DNA of 64,000 nt from Methylophilaceae bacterium 11 (GTDB lineage Bacteria; Pseudomonadota; Gammaproteobacteria; Burkholderiales; Methylophilaceae): contig JCKJ01000001.1 of the NCBI GenBank assembly GCA_000525025.1, forward strand, positions 496,001-560,000. Reading direction: 5' to 3'. The position numbers and the translations under genes are program-made. Below the pieces are notes generated by a model. It did no database searches and was not told the DNA's origin. It saw only the letters and a list, made by a program, of their open reading frames with translations. Shown in pieces: positions 33,492 through 41,938 of this stretch (position 1 is the stretch's first letter; each line of letters opens with the position of its first letter).

Positions 33492-34685
33492 TCAATCCTT
33501 TCTTACATTACCCAATATTTGCCACTCCGCACGATTGCGTCCATTCTCCTTCGCGCGATAAAGGGACTTATCCGCTTCTTCTATGAACTGTTGCACATTG
33601 TCATCAACTGTAGGCACAATAGTTGTAATGCCCATCGAAATGGTGACGATTTCATGTGACGATTGTTCGTGCCGGATATTGAGTTTTCGAACGGCTGCCA
33701 GCATGTTCTCACCGATATTCCGTGCCTCGTTCAGTGAGGTATGAAACAAGACCGCGGCAAACTCCTCGCCGCCGTAACGGGTAACCGAATCGCCAGCCCG
33801 GCGCGCGCAACCATCCAGTGCTGTTGCAACCTGCCGCAAGCACTCGTCCCCTGCCTGATGGCCATAGGCGTCGTTGAATTTCTTGAAAAAGTCCACATCC
33901 ACCATCATGAGTGAGAGCGGCACTTTGGCGCGCGATGCTTGCGCCCAAGTAGTAGCCATATTGGCATCAAAGCTTCGGCGGTTACCAATGCCGGTCAAAC
34001 GATCCTCCCAAGAAGCCTGTTCTGACGAAACCTGCTTGAGCAGTACATCAATCAGAATCTTGCGTATCTCTCGTGCCGTAGCCCACAGAGTAGCGCCAAC
34101 CAACACGAGCATGAACAGCACCATGTGCAAGGTTTCATAATCCAAAAACGGGGTAGTCAGCAAAAGGGGGATGTATACACCAGCCGCAAAGGCAAAGAAA
34201 ATAGGTAAAAATACCACCAGACGCGGCAGCGCCATAATCACGCCGATCAGCATGATCATAAGAACGGCCGCCTTACTCGGGCGGCTCAGTAAGGGCAGGG
34301 CAATTGAGAGGGCACCCCAGCCCAAGCCGGCAATGGCCGCAGCCATCACATGGCGATTGATACGCGCCAACTCGATACTGACATTGGCAGATGCCCAATC
34401 TAGGCGACCTAACCACCAGTGCCAAGCATGTGCGATTAACAGCCAAGCATACCAGACACCAGCATAAAACCCACCGATATCCCATGCCAACATGCCAGCG
34501 ACAATAGCCCCACTAAACAATACAATCAGCTTGCCGCTACTTTTGCCCCGGTAAACATGTCGTAACTCTTCGCAGGCAAGATCATGCGGATCAAACTTCA
34601 GATCTTTGATAACGTTTTCTCTTATTCTGTTGATCAAGTTCAATCCTATCCCAGTACGGTCACTGTTTGAAAATCGATAGTACAC
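33492..34685 (-). CDS. Membrane diguanylate cyclase (GGDEF)
   Basis: 397-residue protein with about six membrane segments (residues about 55-205) and a C-terminal GGDEF domain (about 225-390). The active-site motif is RYGGEEFA, a functional variant, with an RAGD inhibitory site five residues before it, so c-di-GMP synthesis with product inhibition is likely. The GTG at 34685 has no clear ribosome-binding site; a TTG at 34637 follows AGGA at good distance and may be the true start. It lies upstream of the flp pilus locus on the same strand, which suggests but does not prove a link to attachment. Confidence 0.88.
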   Translation of the reverse strand: MYYRFSNSDRTGIGLNLINRIRENVIKDLKFDPHDLACEELRHVYRGKSSGKLIVLFSGAIVAGMLAWDIGGFYAGVWYAWLLIAHAWHWWLGRLDWASANVSIELARINRHVMAAAIAGLGWGALSIALPLLSRPSKAAVLMIMLIGVIMALPRLVVFLPIFFAFAAGVYIPLLLTTPFLDYETLHMVLFMLVLVGATLWATAREIRKILIDVLLKQVSSEQASWEDRLTGIGNRRSFDANMATTWAQASRAKVPLSLMMVDVDFFKKFNDAYGHQAGDECLRQVATALDGCARRAGDSVTRYGGEEFAAVLFHTSLNEARNIGENMLAAVRKLNIRHEQSSHEIVTISMGITTIVPTVDDNVQQFIEEADKSLYRAKENGRNRAEWQILGNVRKD

Positions 34686-35022
34686 GCTGCTGAATACTGC
34701 CTAATCTGAATGAGACTCGATGTTGTAGCAGGGCAGGTTTGATTATTATGCGGTATTTTGCGTCGCTGCGACTGTCAAGCTGAAGCGAATTGTGCAGGTA
34801 TTTGAGTATTGTGTTCGTATGACTATAAAAGCGTGTGATTGGCACTTGGGACTGGGCACTGGATATTGGTCGAATCAATTACATTTGAATCGATAGTCTC
34901 AAAAAACTTTATCAGCTGACATTGTTGCTTGGCGAAGCCAACCTAAAAGTGGCATGGATGCTCCTTTAGATTGGCTAGGTGTGTTGGTAAAAGCCCAAAT
35001 TACTTTCTGTACTAAATGCATA
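34686..35022. other. Intergenic region with no gene seen
   Basis: 337 bases between two minus-strand genes. A loose repeat of GGCACT-type words occurs near 34841-34870. No tRNA, convincing ORF or terminator was seen. Confidence 0.5.
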
Positions 35023-35562
35023 TTAGGCTTTTTTAGCGGCATCCTCCATGGCTGCACGTAACACTCTACGCCGCCCTGTTAGCCAATAAAAGAAACCTGC
35101 CGTAGCTGCTAATGGAATAATCGAACTGCCTATGCTTCCACCCAATAAACTAAATGCGCCAATTACACCCACAATTACAAATACGATAATCAACATGTTG
35201 TATAAATGCGGGCCGCATAAATCATTCACGGATTTTGCAATATGCCCAATATTACCGGTGTCATGGTTGTAAACAGTGGTATATGGCCCCTTGTCTTTGT
35301 TGCCTAGAATTCCCCATAATACAGTGACCGTATTGCCCGGCCGCACCGGTACACCGGCAGAAGCCACCTCTACGGAAATTTCCTTACCTTCTTTATCACG
35401 TAAAAATATCTCGTTATAGTGAGAGGTATAAGAGCTCACTTGGCCATTACTATGAGAGGTAATGCTGGTTTCAGATGAACGCTGACTATCGATAACCTCT
35501 CCAGTAAAGCGATATAAGCTAATGCTTCGCCCACCCACGCTTACATTATTCACTGCTGCCAT
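35023..35562 (-). CDS. Hypothetical membrane protein with N-terminal beta domain
   Basis: Not recognised. The 179-residue product has a Ser/Thr-rich soluble region (about 1-120), including FTGEVIDSQRSSET and VPVRPGNTVTVLWGI, which looks beta-structured. Two hydrophobic segments follow at about 122-142 (MLIIVFVIVGVIGAF) and 143-162, then a basic tail RRRVLRAAMEDAAKKA. No signal peptide. Last of three minus-strand unknown genes (35023-36822); 84 bases separate it from the next. Confidence 0.7.
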   Translation of the reverse strand: MAAVNNVSVGGRSISLYRFTGEVIDSQRSSETSITSHSNGQVSSYTSHYNEIFLRDKEGKEISVEVASAGVPVRPGNTVTVLWGILGNKDKGPYTTVYNHDTGNIGHIAKSVNDLCGPHLYNMLIIVFVIVGVIGAFSLLGGSIGSSIIPLAATAGFFYWLTGRRRVLRAAMEDAAKKA

Positions 35563-35646
35563 TTTCTTCTCCCTTGTTTAAAAAAGCTGAATGGACACGC
35601 AGATTCATTCTAATGATTGTGATGCGTGTGATTTTAAAATGTGCAT

Positions 35647-36135
35647 TTAGCGCTCACATTTTTTATAAATATCGTATTGGGTTCCGTTCCAGCGCCAAAT
35701 CGGAAAGCAACTACCTGGACCACCAATTTCGATATCCGGGTAACCTTTATTTCGTGTCTTTAGGATGGAGTACGTCCCTGGAAATCCAAATTGTGCTATC
35801 CATTTCCCAGCTTTATTTTTAATATACAAATCAACCTGCACCCCAGCAGCACCGCCTATGCAAGTGCCATAGTAATTTGTAAATACTTCAGGTGTTCCAT
35901 CTTTATTCAAGTCGATGACTTCTGAATCAAATGCTATTTCCTCGTTGCAGGATGCCTCAAAGAACTTTCCTTTCGTGCTTTTTAACACGCCATTGGTGGC
36001 TTGAGCGACCACTTTGCTATTATCACTAGTCAATCTAGTCAATGGATGTGTTTCTGCAATAGCGGAGCTCATAAGCGTTAGCATGCACACACCACAAAAA
36101 TGGTGCATGAGAGATTGATTCAAGCGGGTGTTCAT
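35647..36135 (-). CDS. Hypothetical exported protein
   Basis: Not recognised. The 162-residue product has a likely signal peptide ending near SSAIAET (about residue 28). The mature region has DLNKDGTPEVF (a calcium-loop or FG-GAP-like motif, about 74-84) and four Cys (ASCNEE, GTCIGG, GSCFPI, KKCER) that could form two disulfides in the periplasm. It starts six bases after the upstream gene at 36142, so the two are probably co-transcribed. Confidence 0.7.
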   Translation of the reverse strand: MNTRLNQSLMHHFCGVCMLTLMSSAIAETHPLTRLTSDNSKVVAQATNGVLKSTKGKFFEASCNEEIAFDSEVIDLNKDGTPEVFTNYYGTCIGGAAGVQVDLYIKNKAGKWIAQFGFPGTYSILKTRNKGYPDIEIGGPGSCFPIWRWNGTQYDIYKKCER

Positions 36136-36141
36136 CCTAGG

Positions 36142-36822
36142 TTAAGTTTTACAAGAAACAATAAAGTTAGCAACGCCAGATTTACTGCCCGCCACTTGCG
36201 TAATGCTATTCAAGGTCAATGCGCAATGCTGATTTTTTTCATTCGTGAAATAGGTGCCTTGTCCTGCTGTAAGATATTTATTTTTGGTATTGTCAGCTTG
36301 GTTAAGCGAAGTCAGCGTGACATAACTCCCTTTGCGGAATATTGAATGTCCAAAGGACACCTGACTATCAATCTTAAAGCCAGATTTGTCTGGCACCATC
36401 AAGTCTACGCCCCCGTAAACACCTTTTTGCGACTTGAGCGTTTGCTTGAGTGATGCATTCTCTTCCTGCAGTGCCGCTAGTTTGATGGACAGATTCTCAC
36501 TATCTTGCTTGATGCTACTCACTGCGTCTAATGCAGAATTTAAATAAGCTTTGTCCTGACCGCTGATGGCACTTTGTAGCTTTTTAAGATTTTCTTTCAC
36601 TGCATCAAACTGCTGATTTTGATTCGCAATAATGGCGGCAGAATCATCTAATTGAGGAAAGAAATATTCGGTTGCTCTGCCAATTAAACTTTCGGCAATA
36701 GCAGCAAAGGAGAAGAGAATGCCGGCGAGTAGTACCGTTATCAGCCTATTTTCTTTGATAACGGCGATGAATGCTTGTAAGCCTCTGATTTTATGACCAC
36801 AAAATGCAATGATTTTTTTCAT
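36142..36822 (-). CDS. Hypothetical membrane-anchored coiled-coil protein
   Basis: Not recognised. The 226-residue product has one membrane segment (about 28-47, LITVLLAGILFSFAAIAESL), a heptad-like helical region (about 72-135, with ENLKKLQSAISGQDK and IKLAALQEENASLKQTL) and a C-terminal beta-rich domain (about 140-226) ending VSCKT. Topology suggests the coiled coil and C-terminal domain are in the periplasm. It is first in the three-gene unknown run. Confidence 0.7.
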   Translation of the reverse strand: MKKIIAFCGHKIRGLQAFIAVIKENRLITVLLAGILFSFAAIAESLIGRATEYFFPQLDDSAAIIANQNQQFDAVKENLKKLQSAISGQDKAYLNSALDAVSSIKQDSENLSIKLAALQEENASLKQTLKSQKGVYGGVDLMVPDKSGFKIDSQVSFGHSIFRKGSYVTLTSLNQADNTKNKYLTAGQGTYFTNEKNQHCALTLNSITQVAGSKSGVANFIVSCKT

Positions 36823-37090
36823 TTTATTGCAGACACCCTATCATAAGGCCTTGATAAAACAATAAACTAAATCATTCTGCATTTCAAGTTTGTTCATAAC
36901 TTACATCAGATAAAATTGCTTCAGCACAGAAATCACCAAAGCGGATGTTCAAGGGTAAAAATTTATCTATATGAATTTAGTTGCTTCCAATTAATGGTTA
37001 GAAAAATAGTTGGACTTCACCGCCAAAATGGATATTTGAAATGCTTATCAAATATTTTCTATTAGCTGATATCTATTTCGCTTGCCAATT

Positions 37091-37104
37091 ATGACGAACG
37101 TCAT
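37091..37104. promoter_or_regulatory. TetR-type operator 1
   Basis: Perfect palindrome ATGACGAACGTCAT except for its AA centre, just upstream of the TetR start. Two bases separate it from operator 2. Confidence 0.65.
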
Positions 37105-37106
37105 AT

Positions 37107-37120
37107 ATGATGATCGTCAT
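37107..37120. promoter_or_regulatory. TetR-type operator 2
   Basis: ATGATGATCGTCAT, a near-palindrome sharing the CGTCAT half with operator 1 and the ATATGATGAT context with operator 3. It overlaps the possible start codons at 37107 and 37119. Confidence 0.6.
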
Positions 37121-37706
37121 GAAAAAATCTATTGGCAAACAAAATATTTCCAGCCGTAAGGAAATTACGCATATGCGAATTGTGGAAACTGCTGCTCGGG
37201 CTATCCGTAGAAGTGGTTATGATGGCACGGGCGTAGCCGATATTATGAAAGAAGCAGGCCTCACGCATGGTGGTTTTTACGCACATTTCGCATCTCGTGA
37301 TGCAATGCTTGCGGAGGCTGCTGATAAAGCCGGTGAAGAAACGGTTGCTATTGCTGAACATATATTCGCTAATGTTCCTGAAGATCAGGCACTGCAAGCT
37401 TTGATGCATGCATATTTATCAAATGAGCATATGGGCAACATTGAAAAAGGATGTTCCTTCGCGGCGCTAGGTTCTGAGATGCCGCGCCAAGCCCCTGAGG
37501 TGAGGAAAGCTTCTACTTGCCGCATCAAGGAAATGATAGGTCTAATTAAAAGTAAACTAGCAGACGAATCGAATCCGTATGAAAAAGCATTGGTCATGAT
37601 GTCCACCATGGTAGGAGCATTACTATTATCTCGTGCAGTCGATGACAATACACTTAGCGAAGATTTCCGCCAGGCAGCGTTAAAACACTACGATGCCAAA
37701 TTGTGA
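37119..37706 (+). CDS. TetR/AcrR-family repressor
   Basis: TetR regulator of 195 residues from the ATG at 37119. The DNA-binding domain (about residues 20-65) has IVETAARAIRRSGYDG and VADIMKEAGLTHGGFYAHF. The C-terminal ligand domain includes KGCSFAALGSEMPRQ. An upstream ATG at 37107 lies inside the palindrome; an internal ATG at 37173 with AAGGAA upstream would shorten the N-terminal arm. The operator motif in front of this gene recurs before the downstream SDR gene, so self-control and control of the 37809-40072 genes is inferred. Ligand unknown. Confidence 0.9.
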   Translation: MKKSIGKQNISSRKEITHMRIVETAARAIRRSGYDGTGVADIMKEAGLTHGGFYAHFASRDAMLAEAADKAGEETVAIAEHIFANVPEDQALQALMHAYLSNEHMGNIEKGCSFAALGSEMPRQAPEVRKASTCRIKEMIGLIKSKLADESNPYEKALVMMSTMVGALLLSRAVDDNTLSEDFRQAALKHYDAKL

Positions 37707-37745
37707 TTAATTACTTACTAAGCACTTAGGCTTTTTTTTGACCAT

Positions 37746-37767
37746 AAATATGATGATTATCATATTT
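37746..37767. promoter_or_regulatory. TetR-type operator 3, upstream of the SDR gene
   Basis: Palindrome with 9-base arms AAATATGAT and ATCATATTT around GATT. It shares ATATGATGAT and TCAT in register with operator 2, which supports one regulator binding both sites. Confidence 0.65.
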
Positions 37768-37808
37768 AAGCAACATGTTTTTATTCACTGAATTAAAAGG
37801 AGAGACAT

Positions 37809-38642
37809 ATGAAAAGCAAGATCGCAATTGTGACAGGTGCATCATCTGGAATCGGTGCGGCAACAGCAGCGTTGCTCGCAAACTCTGGTTATAAGGTCTA
37901 TGGGACGAGCCGAAAAGGACCACAAGCCGCCCAACGCGCATACAAGATGATTGCGCTAGATGTAAATAGCGAGGCATCTATAGAAGCTGCCTTAAAAGAA
38001 GTAGTGCAAATTGAAGGCAGGATTGATTTGGTGGTGAACAATGCAGGCTTCGGTGTAGCCCCTGGTGGTGCCGAAGAGAGTTCAATTGAACAAACCAAAA
38101 TGATTTTTGATACTAATTTTTTTGGGATTGTCCGCATGACGCGCGCTGTTGTGCCCTATATGAGAAAGCAGGGCGAAGGACGCATCATCAACATCGGCTC
38201 GATACTAGGACTGATACCTGCACCATATATGGCAACTTATGCTGCTACCAAGCATGCAGTAGAAGGCTTTTCAGAATCGCTAGATCACGAGTTGCGAACA
38301 AGAGGTATCCGTGTTTCTGTGGTAGAACCCGGTTATACCAATACGCATTTTGAAGCCAACACACTAGAAGTAGACGCAAAAATAGATGAGTACAATATTG
38401 CGCGAAAAGCGCTCGCAAAATTAATGAAAGTAGCTGTGGCAAACGGTGATGATCCAAAAGTTGTTGCCAATGTGGTATTGAAAGCCGCCAATGCCAAGCA
38501 TCCAAAGCTCCGATACGCTGCTGGAAAATTAGCTTGCCGCTTGAGTTTTTTGAGAAGATTTGCGCCTGCTGTATTAGTTGATGGCGGCATTCGTAAAGAA
38601 CTGAAGCTTGATTCTCTCGATAAAGTTGCTAGTCAACTATAG
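37809..38642 (+). CDS. Short-chain dehydrogenase/reductase
   Basis: NAD(P)-dependent oxidoreductase of 277 residues. The cofactor motif TGASSGIG is at residues 9-16, then NNAGFGVAPGG, the catalytic Ser in NIGSILG and the YAATK catalytic pair (about 140-146). GTSRKG after beta-2 suggests NADP preference. The substrate cannot be told. The ribosome-binding site AGGAG precedes the ATG. It leads a run with a small membrane protein (10 bases later) and an NADPH:quinone-type reductase, probably one operon under the neighbouring TetR. Confidence 0.93.
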   Translation: MKSKIAIVTGASSGIGAATAALLANSGYKVYGTSRKGPQAAQRAYKMIALDVNSEASIEAALKEVVQIEGRIDLVVNNAGFGVAPGGAEESSIEQTKMIFDTNFFGIVRMTRAVVPYMRKQGEGRIINIGSILGLIPAPYMATYAATKHAVEGFSESLDHELRTRGIRVSVVEPGYTNTHFEANTLEVDAKIDEYNIARKALAKLMKVAVANGDDPKVVANVVLKAANAKHPKLRYAAGKLACRLSFLRRFAPAVLVDGGIRKELKLDSLDKVASQL

Positions 38643-38651
38643 GAGACAATC

Positions 38652-39032
38652 ATGAACCAATTATCTTTTTACCGACTTTCAGTGTTCAGTTCAATCCTGT
38701 TTACAGTATTGTCTATTATCTTGATGTTTGCACCAGTTGTTATGCTATCAGCCTGGGGAGTGGAGTTAACAGATTCGGTAGGCTTGGTTGCTAGACGAAT
38801 AGCAGCACTCTACGCTGGCATCGCTGTGATGTATTTTTTTGCAAGGAATGCTGAGCATTCAGCAACCCGTACAGCACTCATCGTGGGCACCATCACCGCC
38901 TGCTTAATATTGGCGCTACTTGGCGTTTATGAGTTTGTTGCAGGGCATGCGTCGGGTGGCATTCTAGGATCTGTACTGATCGAAGTAGTTCTTGTACTAG
39001 CATTTTTATATGTTGGCGCGCGCAAGAAATAA
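38652..39032 (+). CDS. Hypothetical four-helix membrane protein
   Basis: 126 residues with four predicted membrane segments (about 8-31, 46-63, 75-94, 103-121). It resembles DUF4345-like small membrane proteins often next to SDR or TetR genes, but I am not sure of the family. A GGAGA ribosome-binding site precedes it. It lies between two oxidoreductase genes in the probable TetR-controlled operon. Confidence 0.75.
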   Translation: MNQLSFYRLSVFSSILFTVLSIILMFAPVVMLSAWGVELTDSVGLVARRIAALYAGIAVMYFFARNAEHSATRTALIVGTITACLILALLGVYEFVAGHASGGILGSVLIEVVLVLAFLYVGARKK

Positions 39033-39067
39033 GCATTATCAAAACATCACCAAAACACTGGGAAAAT

Positions 39068-40072
39068 ATGATGAAAGCACTTATCTTAAAACGTTATGGA
39101 AAATCCGATCAACTTGCGTTCGCGGATATTCCCCGTCCTACAATTAAGCCAAACGAAATGCTCGTACAGGTTCATGCCGTCGGGTTGAATCCAATCGATT
39201 ACATGATTCCGAAAGGAGCGTTTAAACCCATTCTCAAGTTTAAGCTACCGGCAACAATGGGTAGTGATCTGGCCGGTGTCGTGGTGGAAGTGGGAAGTCG
39301 CGTGACGCGCTTTAAGACAGGCGATGCCGTTTTCGCCAGCATTTTCGACCTAGGCACGGGATCGCTCGCTGAATTGGCTGTCGTACCCGAGACTGCGGCC
39401 GCGATCAAACCAGCGAATCTGGACTTTGTACAAGCTGCTTCAATTCCAATGGTCGGGCTCACATCATGGCAAGCACTTAAAGAACGGGCACATCTCAAAC
39501 CCGGCCAGAAGGTATTCATCCCAGCTGGTTCTGGAGGCATTGGCACATTCGCAATCCAGCTTGCAAAATATCTTGGCGCAAAGGTGGCAACTACTACTAG
39601 CGCAGCTAATGTCGGCTTAGTGCAGCGCCTTGGAGCCGATGAAGTGATTGATTATAAGAAGCAGGAATTTGAAGAGGTGCTACGGGACTATGACGTAGTA
39701 CTAGGTACCACCAGGGGCGACGGAATCGAAAAATCTCTTCGGATTTTGAAACCTAAGAGCAGTGTCGTTTCACTCATCGGCCCGCCGGATGCTGCGTTCG
39801 CTCGCGCTAGAGGCATGAACTTTTTAATGAAGTTTATATTCGGGTTGATTAGCAGCAAGATCATTCGCCAAGCCGGGAAGCGCGGTATCCATTATTCGTT
39901 CTTATTTCTACATCCTGACGGCCATCAGCTTGCAGAGATTGGCAAGCTTCTCAACGCGGGTCACATCCATCCGGTGATTGACAAGGTGTTTCCGTTCGAT
40001 GAAACAAAGGATGCTCTTGCCTATCTCGAAGCAGGTCGAGCCAAAGGTAAGGTGGTAGTAAAAATCATTTGA
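39068..40072 (+). CDS. NADPH:quinone-type oxidoreductase (zinc-free MDR family)
   Basis: 334-residue medium-chain reductase. The N-terminal GroES-like domain (GLNPIDYMIPKG, MGSDLAGVVVEVG, about 40-85) lacks the zinc-ligand cysteines, as in quinone reductases. The cofactor motif PAGSGGIGTFAIQLAKYLGA lies near residues 155-175. The C-terminal LEAGRAKGKVVVKI is typical. The start is ATG at 39068 or 39071, with no strong ribosome-binding site. Likely detoxification of quinones or enones, inferred from the family and the SDR and TetR neighbours. Confidence 0.92.
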   Translation: MMKALILKRYGKSDQLAFADIPRPTIKPNEMLVQVHAVGLNPIDYMIPKGAFKPILKFKLPATMGSDLAGVVVEVGSRVTRFKTGDAVFASIFDLGTGSLAELAVVPETAAAIKPANLDFVQAASIPMVGLTSWQALKERAHLKPGQKVFIPAGSGGIGTFAIQLAKYLGAKVATTTSAANVGLVQRLGADEVIDYKKQEFEEVLRDYDVVLGTTRGDGIEKSLRILKPKSSVVSLIGPPDAAFARARGMNFLMKFIFGLISSKIIRQAGKRGIHYSFLFLHPDGHQLAEIGKLLNAGHIHPVIDKVFPFDETKDALAYLEAGRAKGKVVVKII

Positions 40073-40091
40073 TTGCTACTAAACAATCAAA
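40068..40091 (+). terminator. Possible terminator hairpin after the MDR gene
   Basis: TTTGATTG and CAATCAAA form an 8-bp stem around an 8-base loop, overlapping the stop codon. No T run follows. Confidence 0.4.
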
Positions 40092-40276
40092 CTAAATTAT
40101 AAGGAACTGTTGATATACAAGGTCTGCTTCGGCCGGTAACTTAATTCTGTATGCTTGATCTGAACGGAACTTTGCCCCTAAGTTGACTGTAATCTTTGTA
40201 AAAGTGCCCAAATTCATCACTTAGGGTGGCAAATAAAAAAGGCTGAAACCCTGATGGAATCAACCTCTTCAATTTG

Positions 40277-40353
40277 TGGCGCGCTCGGCGGGAGTCGAAC
40301 CCACGACCTTTGGCTTCGGAAACCAACACTCTATCCAGCTGAGCTACGAGCGC
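40277..40353 (-). tRNA. tRNA-Arg (CCG anticodon)
   Basis: Complete cloverleaf on the minus strand: acceptor stem GCGCTCG with CGAGCGC, D-arm AGCTCAGCTGGATAGAG, anticodon loop TTCCGAA (anticodon CCG, complement at 40317-40319), T-arm with GGTTCGACTCC, discriminator G and an encoded CCA. It reads the Arg codon CGG. Confidence 0.96.
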
Positions 40354-40476
40354 AACCTGCGGATTATAACAAAATAGAACTGTATACATCGCCAATCTTT
40401 TATGCATTTAAAGTTAAATGTATAATGGGTGCTTATTTTAATATTCAACTTAATATTTATACGGGGAAGATAGGCG

Positions 40477-40992
40477 ATGGCAAAAAAAGAAGAGGGTTAT
40501 TCAAGTTCAAGTTTTTGGCAGTTAATGCTTGTCATTCCGGGCACTATCATTGGATTTACATTGCTAATTTCAATACTTGCTCACTTTTTTGGTAGTGGTG
40601 AGTCAGCGGCGCCAGCACCTGCGGCGGCTGCACCAGTGGCTGCTGTTGAAACCAAAGTGGATGAAGCGATTAAGCCAGTGGCTGAAGTGCAAGTAGCTGA
40701 TACTTCTGGTGCTAAAGTTGAGAAAACTGGTGAAGAGGTCGTGAAAGCCGTATGTTCTATGTGTCACGCGGCAGGCTTAATGGAATCTCCGAAACTGGGC
40801 GATAAAGGTCAATGGGCACCACGTATTGCACAAGGCTATGAAACCTTAGTGAAGCACGCGATCGAGGGTATTCGTAATATGCCAGCACGTGGCGGTAACC
40901 CAGATTTAAGCGATACTGAAGTGGCGAGTGCGGTAGCGCATATGGCTAATGCAGCGGGTGCAAATTTTGACCCAGCAACACTTAAAAAGTAA
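40477..40992 (+). CDS. Membrane-anchored cytochrome c5-type protein
   Basis: 171-residue protein with an N-terminal uncleaved anchor (about 14-37, LMLVIPGTIIGFTLLISIL), an Ala/Pro-rich linker (about 45-60) and a single-haem class I domain. The haem site is CSMCH (about residues 91-95) and the axial Met is in RNMPARGG. The family is cytochrome c5 (c-type, periplasmic). It probably carries electrons between dehydrogenases and terminal oxidases. A GGGGAAG ribosome-binding site precedes it, and a strong terminator follows. Confidence 0.9.
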   Translation: MAKKEEGYSSSSFWQLMLVIPGTIIGFTLLISILAHFFGSGESAAPAPAAAAPVAAVETKVDEAIKPVAEVQVADTSGAKVEKTGEEVVKAVCSMCHAAGLMESPKLGDKGQWAPRIAQGYETLVKHAIEGIRNMPARGGNPDLSDTEVASAVAHMANAAGANFDPATLKK

Positions 40993-41012
40993 TCAGTAAG
41001 GTCAGTGAATTG

Positions 41013-41045
41013 AAAAAGCCGCTTAGCAACTAAGCGGCTTTTTTT
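41013..41045 (+). terminator. Rho-independent terminator after the cytochrome c5 gene
   Basis: Perfect stem AGCCGCTTAG and CTAAGCGGCT with a CAA loop, flanked by A and T runs. Confidence 0.93.
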
Positions 41046-41091
41046 GTGGGCAGATTTCCCCACGGTATTACTTTTGGATTTACTATTAACT

Positions 41092-41907
41092 ATGGCAACT
41101 TATGCAATTGGTGATGTACAGGGCTGTTTTTATGCGTTTCGGGCCTTACTTGCCAAGCTAAACTTTGATACTCAGCGTGATAGGCTGTGGCTGGTAGGCG
41201 ATATGATTAATCGCGGTACAGGCTCGCTTGAAATGCTGAGGTGGTGTGTGGAGCATCAACACGCCATTGATGTGGTATTGGGTAACCATGATTTGCATGC
41301 TATTGCAGTCGCACATAGCGTGCGCCCACCTCACCGTAGTGATACTTTGCAACCGATACTTAATGCGCATGATGGCCCGGATTTGCTGGCATGGCTGAGA
41401 CATCAGCCGTTGATGCTGCAAAAAGAGAATGTGGTGATGGTGCATGCAGGTTTGCTTCCGCAATGGACAATAGCAGATGCGCTCGGGTATGCAAGGGAAG
41501 TCGAAGCTGTACTGCAACATGCTGAGTATGAAGAATTTCTCCATCAGATGTATGGAAACTACCCAAGTCTTTGGCAGGATGATTTAGGTAGTGTAGACCG
41601 ACTACGTCTGATTACGAATGCATTTACCCGTATGCGTATATGTACACAAGATGGCGAGCTGGACTATGCGTTTAAGGGTGAGCTTGCTGATATCCCAGAC
41701 GGCTATATGCCTTGGTTTACCGTGCCTAGTCGTCAATCAAAAGAGGCCACGATTATCTGCGGGCATTGGTCTGCATTGGGTTTGTATCAGCACAATAATA
41801 TTCATGCATTAGATACTGGCTGCTTGTGGGGTGGGCAATTAACGGCAATGTGTCTGGAGGATAAGACCATTACCCAGGTCGACTTTGATCCGAGGGATAA
41901 AATCTAA
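41092..41907 (+). CDS. apaH: Symmetrical diadenosine tetraphosphatase
   Basis: Hydrolyses Ap4A to two ADP. The 271-residue protein has the metallophosphatase motifs GDVQGC (about residues 7-12), GDMINRG (about 36-42) and GNHDLH (about 66-71), with later CGHWSALG. The start at the ATG at 41092 (MATYAIGDVQG) matches the family; a longer frame from 41044 would begin inside the upstream terminator. The reading frame ends inside a 14-bp tandem repeat. It converges with the olsA-like gene. Confidence 0.94.
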   Translation: MATYAIGDVQGCFYAFRALLAKLNFDTQRDRLWLVGDMINRGTGSLEMLRWCVEHQHAIDVVLGNHDLHAIAVAHSVRPPHRSDTLQPILNAHDGPDLLAWLRHQPLMLQKENVVMVHAGLLPQWTIADALGYAREVEAVLQHAEYEEFLHQMYGNYPSLWQDDLGSVDRLRLITNAFTRMRICTQDGELDYAFKGELADIPDGYMPWFTVPSRQSKEATIICGHWSALGLYQHNNIHALDTGCLWGGQLTAMCLEDKTITQVDFDPRDKI

Positions 41908-41935
41908 GAGATAAAACCTAGGAGATAAAACCTAG
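41894..41935. repeat. 14-bp tandem repeat, three copies, spanning the apaH stop
   Basis: GGGATAAAATCTAA (41894-41907, contains the apaH stop), GAGATAAAACCTAG (41908-41921) and an identical copy (41922-41935). The last two units are identical and the first differs at three positions. Lies between convergent genes. Confidence 0.8.
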
Positions 41936-41938
41936 CCA

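Noticed and set aside
40254-40595. Plus-strand ORF across the tRNA and into the cytochrome gene
   Set aside because: Contains the complement of tRNA-Arg and the cytochrome ribosome-binding site; not a gene.
41894-41935. Possible CRISPR-like array
   Set aside because: Units are directly abutting 14-mers without spacers, so it is a tandem duplication. No cas genes occur in the window.
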